DNA of 64,000 nucleotides from Acanthaster planci (taxonomy: Eukaryota; Echinodermata; Asteroidea; Valvatida; Acanthasteridae), in the NCBI RefSeq assembly GCF_001949145.1, contig NW_019091383.1, forward strand, positions 1,679,531 to 1,743,530. Reading direction: 5' to 3'. The notes beneath the pieces are model-generated. The model ran no database searches. It had not been told where the DNA came from and saw nothing but the letters and a program-made list of their open reading frames with translations. The position numbers and the translations under genes are program-made. This document shows positions 34,601 to 44,636 of the stretch, piece by piece. Within the stretch, counting starts at the first letter, position 1; every line of letters starts with the position of its first letter.

Positions 34601-37600
34601 TCTGGTGATGGTTTCCGTCTCTTCTCGGGTAGAGGAACTGGTTCGTTCTGTCGCCGTCTCAGCTTGCGAGTGCTGGCAGGTTTTACCTCCAAAGGGTCCA
34701 CCACTTAAAAAGGAAAGAAAACCATTGGGATTTGTCTTACGATTACAACCGACATATTTGAATCCGTAGGGCAGTAAGCTTCCCTCTACTATCAAAATCC
34801 AACCTAAATCCAATGCCCCGGCATGAAGTGGTTAAAATACCCATTTCTTGTGCTAAACATCAACTTTATTCATCAAAAAAAATTTAATGGTAAACCCTAC
34901 AGTTTAAAAGAGATCATTTCCGAAATCTTGAAATACGGAAAATCCAGATGAGAAAAACCTGAAATCAGGAGAACTCCTGACGAATCTCACTCCTGCTCAA
35001 TTTGGGATGCATTCCACCTCCCCCCCTTGTAAACGCTGGATCTGCCTTTGGCCGCTAAGGTTATGCCCAGAATTATCCCCTGTGGCCGAAAGTAACCATG
35101 CATCAATGGAATACTAAAGCTGCTAGCGTCAACAGGCAAAGAGCACTACCCTAAAAACTTTTGGAAGCAGCGCAACTCACGCGACGTCAGTTCCATGGTC
35201 AGTCTGTCGCCCTCTATCATCCGCCTCTTGTCCTCCAGTTCAATCAGCAGGTTCTCCTTCAGGTCAATTTTCTTTTGCTGGTATGAGGAAGGTATGTTAT
35301 TATTATTATTTAACATACTGAAAACTGCTGCTCAATGCGATTATTAATAAGTGATGTTTATATATTTGGTTTTTGACTGGTTGATTTTTACGTAGGCATA
35401 GCGCTTATTTCATTTTAGTCAGACATGTCAGCCTTATACATCACAGCCTAAATCGTGCATATTTCTATGCCTCATTAGGGAATGAGAAACTTTGGATTGG
35501 ATTTTACCTTGTTTTCATTCATACATGCATTGCAATATGAAGGCTGGGTGTGACATATGATTCTCAGGTTATACGACTATTGGCCCTGCAACACTTGATT
35601 GCAAGGCACACGAATTTCCTTCTTTTTAAATTCAGATGGGCAATCTTAGCTCTGGCATGTACACTGTAACTCTAACATGACATTCAATGTAGTGTACAAT
35701 TTATTCATGAATCGATTTCCATATAATAATTATTACACAGGAAATAAAAGTTTCCACTAACATGTCTAAAACTTGTCGAGAAAGTTCAAAACATTCTTGC
35801 GCAAAATCTATAGCATTGCACACATTTTTCCAAATGGAGAAATTAATGTCCTTGCGTTAATTCATTTTAATTAGTAAGGTCTGTTCGACTTGTACCGGTA
35901 ATTAATCCATGCAACAGCTTTGTGTCAAAACATGAGCCATAGATCAGTAACAGAAATGTTGAAAAGTTCAGAGATTTTGCAAAGCAGATAGGATAAGTGA
36001 GCAATGTATGTACTTTCATGATAATTTGCTGTAATTAGTTATGCAAATTAAGTCTGTGTCAACTGATCTCTTGAACCAACTATGAGTTTGCGAGAACCAC
36101 TTGATAACTGCAACCAAAAAAGACACATCAGTTGCAAACAGGCTTAAAATCCCTTTATTTTGTAATAGTTTGACAATTAATTATGCAAATTACTAATTAA
36201 ATATCCAATTTTTTTTATTGAACATTGCTTTAAATGATAAATACATGCATTTATAATCTGTGTTTAAAATCTGTATCAAAATGAACCCACCATAAATGAG
36301 TCATAACAGCAAAATGCTTTTCCGGAATTGAAATAAGTATATCTTGAGAACCGCTTGGCTGATTTAGAAAAAAATTCCACCTTTTGAATGTAGATGCCAT
36401 GCTCTTTAGCTTCATCTTTGTTTTAGAGTTTTATGAAAAGTATTTAAAAATCACCTGAACTGCCTATTCCAACCAGGCTCAAGCGCGCACCGGGCGCACA
36501 CACAGATTCCATACATTCCAACATAAGTCGGTTGCCGGTATTCACTGCGCCCCACGTCAAATGTGCAAAAACTTGCACACTCATACTGTGAGTTCCCCCC
36601 AAAAGACCATCGTTTCCGTGTGAAAAAATGCCCTCTCTTGTTCCCGCTCAGGGCGGATTGGGAACGAGCCACATCCACCAGGAGGGTTTAAAAAAAATAA
36701 AACAAGGAATTTTTCCTGACCTCCATATCGGCCACTGCGCTCTTTTTCTCTCGGATGTATTCACGCTCCACAGCTTCAATCTGTGCATAAATACAACAAC
36801 AAAAGAACATTTTATCAATCTGCTGTCGTTTGGCATTGCTTGCAACATTCAGAGGAGTGATTTTTTTAATCCGCAGCGTCATAACTACTAGAGATTTGTA
36901 GAGCTGTGACAAGTTTGCTTGCAATTTGATCAAATGTAAATGTACCCTTTGCCACTGCATTTAAAAACTTTGAGAGGCCTGAAATCCTGCGAATGGAAGG
37001 AAATCCTGCGATTGGAAGTCATCTTTAATGCCACCAAAGAAGTTGATAAACTAGATTAAAGAAGCAACACAAAAAATGCCCAAGGTTGAGCATTCCACAT
37101 AACTATACAGCTCACTTTTGGGTTTCAGGTAAAAAATAGTTGCAGGAGTCTTCCATTTTGTTGTGAAATTCTTTCACAAGGGAAACCATGATGCCAACCA
37201 AATGCAGCAACATAAACACATCCCAGCTTCACATTGATTCATTAATTCACAAAAAACTCAACGCCTCCTTATTAAAAAAAAGTGGAACAGAGACAAAAAC
37301 GGTACTGTTTTTCACGATGAATATATGGTCCAAGAATTGGTCTTGTTTTGAAAGTGATTTACCTCGCAGCTTCGGGCCGCCTCTGCCATGCGCAGTCGCT
37401 CCTTGTTAACTTGCTCGAGTTTCTTCAGCTTACGATTCAGCTCGGGATGGGACCCATCCTTCAGACTCTGCAGTTGCTTCTTTAACGAGGCTAGCTTCTC
37501 TTTGTACATTCTGACAATGGGGGAAGACAATTCAAAGACAAGTTTTCAATAGCCACCTTAAGATATTTTTTCCCAATTGAACTTGTAACGTCTAATGTCT

Positions 37601-40600
37601 GCAAGGTCACAAGTTCTGACCCTGAGGTATTTTTGCTATGAGCCTTAACCAAATCCTACAAATCCATGCCCTTTGCAATTGAAACTTTCCTGGGACATCA
37701 AATTCTGTGTGAAGTAACCACTTCTGGGTTCCACATGTACTTACATAACCTGACAACATCTTGTGCAAATGAATGAGGGTTAGACCAGTTGGCATTACAA
37801 ACGGTACATCAAAGAAACTCAGGATAACATTTCCAATTTGAACACATAATCTTACTGTTCTTTCATTTCTGTGAATTCTTCTTCAAGTTTAGCCGCATCA
37901 GTCTCGCTGGCATCTTCAGTGTCTGCAATGACAAACAGTAAGACCTATCACATTTTACACTACAACAGCTTTGCAAAAATAACCCCGCATGTGGTGTTGA
38001 ACACTGCTTCTCCACTGTCCGCAACTGCAAATGAAGGTACTTTCACATTAGCAGCTTTGTATGAATATTGATTCAGTTTTGTTGTTTTGAAAATATCTCA
38101 CAAGTTGCTTATTTCGGTTGATCAAATGCACACTAAATTGCCAAGGGGCAACATTCTACCAAAAGAACAAATTTGGCTTGGTGTGACTGCATGATGGAGA
38201 AAATACATGACAGGATACAAGAAGAATATTTGACATGCACGTCTCTAAGACAATCAATATCAAGACATTTGATACACTTGATTTTGCATACGAGATTTTA
38301 CCAAAAAGCCAAGGAATATTTTCACACTGTATACTCAGTGTGATATAAGTGCATCAAGTGAGTTCACAAGCTTGCTCAGGTAGGATTCAAACCCATGATT
38401 TCCTGCTTACACAGTGCAGATGCTGGGTGCAATTGGTCGATCAGCAGGATCACGTGATTGTGCTGCAATAAGAGTCAATCCAGTATTAAATTTGCAACTT
38501 AAATTCCCTTTTTTTTGAAGCTATCTTCCAAAGCCGCGAATAAGACAGAAAAGGCAATTAGCTGATGACAGAGTTATCAGCAAATTATGCAATAAAATCG
38601 ACAGATCATGCAAAGGTTGAGCTATCGCAAGGACGAAATAGTCGCGCCCAACACTAAACCACTTAACCACTGAGTTTGCCGGGATAGAGTCGACAGTTCG
38701 AATCCAATGTAGCAGCGGGTACCGCAAGTCAAAGTGCACTGCTGTGCTTGTTCAAAAATATGCAGTACATGTATATCGTTGCAAAATTATGGAAGGCACT
38801 TTTTGAAAATTTGTCGATAAGAAGCTGACAAATCAGACAAAAATGACTTAGAAGGAAACAATTTGTTGCAAGAAACAGAAGTAGGCCTCTTAGGCTGCAC
38901 TGAATAAATTAAGCAAAAAAACCTGGGTTTATAGTTGAAGTTGCTTTGTTTTGGCAATTCAGTGTATTGACAGTCCTTTGCGACACCAAAGTAGAAAGAG
39001 CTCTACATTCAGCTGCCATAATTTGCGTGTCACAAAACACCATAAATGAAACAGGGGTCAGAGTCCGAGATGGTACTCTTGATGTTCCCCAAGGTCTTGA
39101 ACTCATTTTCCTTGCTAAAGGCTAGGCCCCCTTAAAAAGCACCACTTTTTAAAAACTTGATCGAAGTTCATCGAAGGCGAAGTTCATCATGTTTGAACCC
39201 TAACCCCCTAGGGTGTACATGTAAAATCATATCGAAATTGGAAAATTTGGGACTGTTAAAGCTATACTCAAAAACTGTGGATGCACGGTTTAGGCGGGAC
39301 TCTTTCCCAAAAGGCAATTGGAGAACACAATATGAAGTCTGGAGTATGAAAGATTAACGCAGCATGTTGACAGAAATCGAGGAAGAACGAATGTTGTATC
39401 ATGCCTCCATGTTTTTCACCATTATCTCACGTCAGCCAGGAAAGAGTTCCATACAAGGATATCACTGGCAGTCAGGCAGTGGTTTATTAGTTGTTAGAAA
39501 GTGATATCATGTCTAGAAAGTCAAATTTAGCATTGAAAATACTGAGACAATATTGAGACATTTAACACTTAGAATTTTTCAAACCACTCTCATAGGGTTT
39601 GTGCACTGGGTGTCACATGATGTCCAGATATGGAACTCTTTCCATCAGTCAGGACAGTAACGCTAAAAAGACGTGAAACTGGGACCGAGTCTGAGGAAAA
39701 TCAATTTTGCTGGGAAATAGGGCCTAGGCCTATATAGAAAATTTCTTGACACCCAATTATAGACTTTGTACACAACCACTGAAGTGAAGTCAGGATGCAA
39801 CACTGTTTCCAAAGGAGATACACATGTACATGATGTAGGCCCACTTTGCCCAATGGACGTCGTCTACATGTACAGTACGTTGCATTGCAACTAACATCCA
39901 GGGTATAAAGTCCCCTGCCACAGCAAAAGTTTTTTCAATGTTTTTTCTCAAAATTTTACCGGCAAAGGCAGCTCAAATGTTGTCCACAAGTGCCTTATAT
40001 CCCAAATTCCATAAATGCTGTGTTGAAATTACTAAATTTCGTATTTTGCAGGAAATTTAGCCCAACTCCACACTTTCCATCATGATTCATGACCAATATA
40101 TGATCGTCTAGTAGTATGCATTTGTGCATGCACGAAATGCATAGCAACCGACCGCCCCTTATGCATGCACGGAAGAACTGTGGGCAAGAATAAGTCATAA
40201 TGGTCAGAATGTGGGCCGAGCTTTAAAGTCAATGAAAATTGGCAGTTTTGGAGCTGAGATTTCTTTCCACTTGCGTGATTTGAGTAAGGCACCATGTCGT
40301 CCACACATGCGTAAGGGACAGTTGGTTGCTATGCATTTCGCACATGCGCAAATGCCTACTAGGCCCTAGGCCTACTAGAAAAATGTAGATCGTTCATGAA
40401 TCCCAACAGAAAGCGTGGAGTTGCACTAAATTTCCTGCAAAATATGGTGTCTGCGGGTGTATTTAGTAACTTCAACACACTATTCATGGAATTCAGGATA
40501 CAAGACACTTGTGAATGAATTTGAGGTGCCTCCGCCAAGTAAAAATATGAGGAAAAAAACATTGGAAAATGTTTCGCTATGGCAGGAAGACTTTATACCC

Positions 40601-41027
40601 TGGACATCAGTCGTAGCGTAAATGAAGACAATGTCCAACCTGGGATAGGCCTACAGTGATTTTTTGGATGCAAAACCAAAGTAAAGTCAATGTGCTATGT
40701 GCATCTGGATCTAGATAAATACTCTGAAAAGCTCTAATGAGCATCACTCAGAACAGAACTGCGGGTTGTTCATTCCAGCTTTAGATGGTTTTGCAGTGCT
40801 GTTTTGAAGCATGGTGTGGTCAACACTGTACACACGGCAATTTAGCTCTCACGGCCTCAGTCTCAACATGCTCAAGCGTGAGACTGCATTCATTTCGCGA
40901 AAAACACACCTTCGTCTGACTCCTGTTCTTGGTAGACATTCTTGCTGTCTTCGCCGTCACTGAATTCATACTCAAACGCTGGGTCAAACCCATTCGGCAC
41001 TGTCACTCCTGACAAGGTAGACACCAT
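28698..41027 (-). CDS. SUDS3: SUDS3 / Sds3-like Sin3 corepressor subunit, complete, 10 exons, 342 aa
   Basis: Exons in transcript order: 41027-40910, 37922-37856, 37510-37363, 36780-36721, 35277-35181, 33478-33360, 32754-32698, 31429-31396, 31070-30838, 28793-28698 (TGA 28700-28698). Phases fit at every join, giving 342 residues (human SUDS3 328). Sds3 is a core subunit of the nuclear Sin3-HDAC complex, where its coiled coil mediates dimerisation and assembly. Landmarks: [13 protein letters not shown] (residues about 36-48), coiled coil from [14 protein letters not shown] through [18 protein letters not shown] (about 62-150), [12 protein letters not shown] and [11 protein letters not shown] (about 168-190), [16 protein letters not shown], an Asn/Ser/Thr/Pro-rich linker (about 238-262), and a C-terminal domain with [13 protein letters not shown] and [16 protein letters not shown]. 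The short exon 8 (34 nt) and the linker diverge from vertebrates. Exon 6 has a second copy at 34703-34585 (listed separately). The exon 7 donor is GTTAGT. Confidence 0.95.
32802..33580. repeat. Segmental duplicate, copy A (contains SUDS3 exon 6)
   Basis: From the base after the single N at 32801 to about 33580, this stretch matches 34000-34802 with roughly 4% differences by eye. Copy A has two ATTAATAGGT-type units near 33260; copy B has four. The coding part differs at one synonymous site. Confidence 0.9.
33953..34835. mobile_element. TTAA-terminated segment enclosing the second SUDS3 exon copy
   Basis: The left end is TTAACCCCTTCTCGGCGGG (33953-33971); the right end reads TTAACCACTTCATGCCGGGG in inverse complement (34835-34816). 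These match the terminal motifs of other TTAA elements in the window. However, a single N at 33999 interrupts the left part and the duplicate begins at the very next base, so the two ends may not belong to one real molecule. Confidence 0.45.
34585..34703 (-). pseudogene. Second copy of SUDS3 exon 6 (allelic assembly duplicate or mutually exclusive exon)
   Basis: It has the same 119-nt length, the same acceptor and donor, and the same protein as exon 6 at 33478-33360, with one synonymous difference. Because 119 is not divisible by 3, a transcript that included both copies would shift frame, so only one can be used. Near-zero coding divergence against about 4% in the flanks fits two alleles assembled in tandem. 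Confidence 0.8.
38380..38455 (-). mobile_element. tRNA-derived SINE remnant in SUDS3 intron 1
   Basis: On the minus strand a B-box-like GGTTTGAATCC is followed by TACCTGAGC. Nearby at about 38640-38720 (+) a similar AGTTCGAATCC occurs. Both are short and eroded. Confidence 0.4.
39193..39259. mobile_element. Miniature TTAA element, copy 2 (inverse orientation, degraded ends)
   Basis: The sequence from GAACCCTAACCCCCTAGGGT to GGGACTGTTAA matches the inverse complement of 2873-2942 through its interior. It has lost the GGG of one terminus and altered the TTAA of the other. It lies in SUDS3 intron 1. Confidence 0.75.
39836..40654. mobile_element. 820-bp foldback in SUDS3 intron 1
   Basis: The left arm (about 39836-40160) and right arm (about 40330-40654) are inverted copies. 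For example CCAGGGTATAAAGTC at 39898 pairs with GACTTTATACCCTGG at 40590, and TTTTGCAGGAAATTTAG near 40044 pairs with CTAAATTTCCTGCAAAA near 40425. The ends read GTAGGCC ... GGCCTAC. No TTAA target is seen, so this is a different family from the TTAA elements. Confidence 0.85.
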
Positions 41028-41674
41028 TTTACTGCCCGAAAACGAGCTCCAAAAATGAAAAAATACAGACGATACGTCGCGTGCACTCTCGTTCACAGCT
41101 GAAATCCTACTCGTATAGTCCGGCGCGGCGACAGATCGCAATGCGTGCATTTCAACGTAGACGGAAAAATCGAGGCAGAAGCCAGGCACAGTGTGTTGTT
41201 TTCACACCTGCAATGACTGACCATGCGCACTGACCTCTCATATTTGGCTAGTCTCTTACCATACTTACCAGTGTAAATTGAGGTTAACGAGTTTACTGGT
41301 GAAGAAGACTAAGCAAAAGCATCGGGTTCCCAAATGGGGGTATGCAAAACAAGAATGTTATTGCCATATATAGTTGAGCACCAGTCTAAACCATTAAACC
41401 ACAGCGCCCGCCATACGAGGGAAGTAAGTACACGTAGCCTAGGCCGGCCCAGCCTACAAAACATCACCTAGTGTTGTGGTTATTTTATCAACTGGAACAG
41501 GAATAAAACCACGTTTTACTTGTTGATTGGGAAGTATGCTGTAGAATGTATCTATTTTCTAGTGCATTACTTAGTCTTAGGTGAGTTTTGTTGATTGATA
41601 CCATTTGATCATCGTGCGTGCTGCTGATGTAGCCTAACGCCCCTATAAAGCTAGTACTAGTAAGATATAGCATG

Positions 41675-41999
41675 CCATAACTTAAGTCCCAGCTATAGTT
41701 GGGCCCGTCCCAACTAGAGTGCTTTAGTTGGGCCGGCCCAACTACAGGAGACATGGGAGAGAGTTCTTGTGTGCATGGTGTGCCAAAGATATTGTTACAA
41801 ATGTCATGTCATTGGTCATAGGGATAGGGCTAGATGAACACAAGAAGTGCCACATTTTAGATGAATTGTGTCAAGTGTGAGACACATTGACTTGGATAAT
41901 GTTGAGACATTTGCCACAGACATTGGTCAACAATAGTTGGGCCAGCCCAACTGCAGCACTACAGTTGGGACAGTCCCAACTATAGTTGGGACTTATGGT
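41675..41999. mobile_element. 325-bp MITE with about 65-bp terminal inverted repeats
   Basis: Left: CCATAACTTAAGTCCCAGCT, then ATAGTTGGG-type palindromes. The right end is the inverse complement, ending TTGGGACTTATGG. Each terminus contains repeated CCCAACTATAGTTGGG-like palindromes, giving a compact secondary structure. Confidence 0.85.
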
Positions 42000-42072
42000 A
42001 TAATTGGGGCGTAACAGGCCTATGTAGGCTGTATACAAAAATATGTGTACATACGCCTAGCCTACTGTGCCA

Positions 42073-42239
42073 AGCCTTATTGCTGATACCCCATGAGTGA
42101 TTTTGCACTAATGTAGAAAGGCAGTGTGGAAAGGAAGAAGAGGGGGCAACGTTTGGGGGCAACGTTTGCTCCTTTTCCCATCCCATAATGCCTTTCTGCA
42201 GTTGTACAAAATCACTCATGCGGTATCAGCAATAAGGCT
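42073..42239. mobile_element. 167-bp foldback
   Basis: AGCCTTATTGCTGATACC at 42073 pairs with GGTATCAGCAATAAGGCT at 42222-42239, and pairing continues through GATTTTG and AGAAAGGCA (arms about 50 nt). The loop carries a direct repeat GGGGGCAACGTTTG. Confidence 0.85.
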
Positions 42240-42244
42240 ACCCT

Positions 42245-42882
42245 AGCCCCACACCTTGCACACGGAGGGGCTGTGCCATTTTGGATGGCTCTTTTTTGAA
42301 ATCTGTCTCTTTTCTGTCGCCATCACAGCCCTAAAAACCTGGCCTGTGATATTTATATACGGACCATGGGCATTGCCGTTTTGAAAAACGAAGGCAGTGC
42401 TTCGTGCGTCGGAAGTCAAGGTACCTGACAGGTGCCGTAGATGTACTTCAAGAACTCTTAAGTCAATAACTCTGTGATACTCCGTGTGACTTAGAGGAGA
42501 CAAGGTTTACATGGAGTCCTAACGCTATTGGGTTTTGGAGTCAAACTTTTGTGGTGAAATGGTGCACAGCTGTAAGAAAGCTATAGGCCTAAATCAAATT
42601 GTACCGTCAGCATACCTGCTTAATCTATACCTCCTTAAAAAGGATAACAAAAGTTTCAGAACATGGGATGGAGTATTTTTGGGGAAAAAAATGAGATTTT
42701 TCTCACCAATGTTTCGCTTCCACCCATTGACTGTCACGCTGTTTATGTCGTTCGTGTTAATCAGACTGCGCATGTGTTGAGCCCACCAGTGACCGCGCTC
42801 GCTCCGCATCTTGGCTCGACCATTTTCGGTGAAACGAGACAGATTTCAAAAGAGAGCCATTCACATCCCTACTTGTGGGGCT
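42245..42882. mobile_element. 638-bp element with about 60-bp terminal inverted repeats
   Basis: AGCCCCACACCTTG ... GGCTCTTTTTTGAAATCTGTCTC at the left pairs with GAGACAGATTTCAAAAGAG ... TTGTGGGGCT at the right. It starts five bases after the preceding foldback ends. The interior shows no ORF that I trust. Confidence 0.8.
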
Positions 42883-43952
42883 TGTATACACCTGGCATGC
42901 CCAGAACTGTGGGGTCCAACATCCTCCCTGCTCGGACGAACCCCACAGAAAACAAGCCTGTTTCGACATAGGCTCTACATGACGTTTAACACTAACAGAG
43001 CACGAACTGGGATTTTATTCTGGTTGTTTACCCATAGAAATGCTGCTCCATTTCCCCAAAACGAACAACTCAATTACACAACGTGATCGACATCTTTTTT
43101 GTCAAATGACAGTGTCCATTTGTTTTCTTATTTTGATATACCAATTTTGTTAAAACAAGGTTCAAAGTCTAAAACTAAACGGGAATGTCTTGTTGCTGTT
43201 GTTTGTGTTAGGTGGGGTCTCTCTTGTTAAGTTGACTGTAGTTTGTCAGTGATTTTGATACCTGCTTATTTTATGGTGTAGTTATTTTTCATAGAATAAA
43301 CTACCTTTTTGATAAGATGCTGTAATGCTTTTTAGGTCCTTGTATATGCTATATAAATTAATTCTGTATCTTTTCTTACTTGGATTATCTGAAGGTTTTA
43401 ATGCAATGTAGTTGTTTTATTTTTATAATTTTGGTCTGTGGTTTTGGGGGGGTGTTGGTTGTTCAACTGTTGTTCGTTGGTTGTTGCTCAATTCCCTTTA
43501 AACTTATGTTTAGTGTTTTTTAGTCCTTATGATTTCTAAATGCTGGTTCTTAGAGTTAATCTTTTTATATGCGATTGAATGATATGTCCAAAGTTTTAAC
43601 TACCTTGGTTTTGGCTTCGGTTTAGATGTAATTCTTTGTGACAAATTTTTTTAGAAATTTTACTTTGATTGGATTATTTAACTAATTATTTAGTTCCTGG
43701 AAAGTGCTTCGAACATTTTTCTTTAATAGATTTGGCACTTTATAAGATTATTATTATAATGACACCCTCAAATAAAAGTCTTTTTTAAAAGCACCCGAAG
43801 TTTATTCATAAAATCAATCTATTAGAGAGAGCGTCTCTGTATGGGATAGAGCCATCATTTCTTGTCCATCTACATGTACACTATAGCCTGAAAGACTCGA
43901 CTCTATCTACGCCGTGCTTGAAAAGTGGCCTTCTTGGCTGCAATCCCTAAAT

Positions 43953-44030
43953 GGGACCAAGTTGATTTGGGACCGAGTTGACTTGCGACCGAGTTGACTT
44001 GGACGGAGTTGGTTTTGGACCGAGTTGACC
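43953..44030. repeat. Imperfect 16-17 bp tandem repeat, about 5 copies
   Basis: The unit is approximately GGACCGAGTTGACTTG, with substitutions in each copy. It lies upstream of DERL2. Confidence 0.85.
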
Positions 44031-44439
44031 ATAAAGCATACATGTACGTACATGTACATCACATGCACATGCAGTGTACAGTATTGCATGGACATGGTAA
44101 ACTGTGACTCGGCGCAGGAGGGGGCATGGCAGAATAGGTAGGGGATGTTAGCTGGAGTTTACAAGGAGGGAAATCTTTTGTAGTGGGGTGAAACAGACCT
44201 CCCAACCTTTCCGACTTTGGCGGAAAATTTCTGACTGGTTGGAGTAGCAGTTAGCTGCTGCGCGCTGGGGGTCACACTGACCAATCACGGAGCTCCTCAT
44301 TATTTATGCCCAAATGGCAAAAGGACAAGCAACAGCCGTTGGTGTCCAAGTGCATGTTAGTGCCGTTGCAGTGTCAACAATGGAGCAAGTGCCATCTTAC
44401 ATGTGGCTGCTGCTAGGCGCAGCATGGGTAGCAATCTTC

Positions 44440-44560
44440 AGTGCTGAGACCTGCACATATTTTAAACCCACATGTCGGCCTGAGTGGGAGTCGAACCTTG
44501 GCCACTGAGTGGGAATGCAAGGAATGTACCACTCCACCAACTTGACTCTCCTTTTCCTAC
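44440..44560 (-). mobile_element. tRNA-derived SINE upstream of DERL2
   Basis: The minus strand shows a tRNA-like head: AGTTGGTGGAGTGG (A-box region) and, about 35 nt on, GGTTCGACTCC (B-box). It ends about 80 bp before the DERL2 start codon, so it probably lies in the promoter or 5' UTR. Confidence 0.65.
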
Positions 44561-44636
44561 TTGTTACTTGGTCTGCAGATAAAACAAGGACCACAGTCCA
44601 AGTCCTATATTTTTGACTTACCTCAAGTTCTCGACG

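Larger units (their letters stand above)
41028..44636. promoter_or_regulatory. Divergent intergenic region between SUDS3 and DERL2, filled with foldbacks
   Basis: The start codons of SUDS3 (minus) and DERL2 (plus) are 3.6 kb apart and back to back. Three inverted-repeat elements (41675-41999, 42073-42239, 42245-42882), a 16-bp tandem repeat (43953-44030) and a SINE (44440-44560) take up much of the DERL2 side. The first few hundred bases next to SUDS3 (41028-41400) look unique and are the likely SUDS3 promoter. 43080-43900 is AT-rich and holds nothing I can name. Confidence 0.5.
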
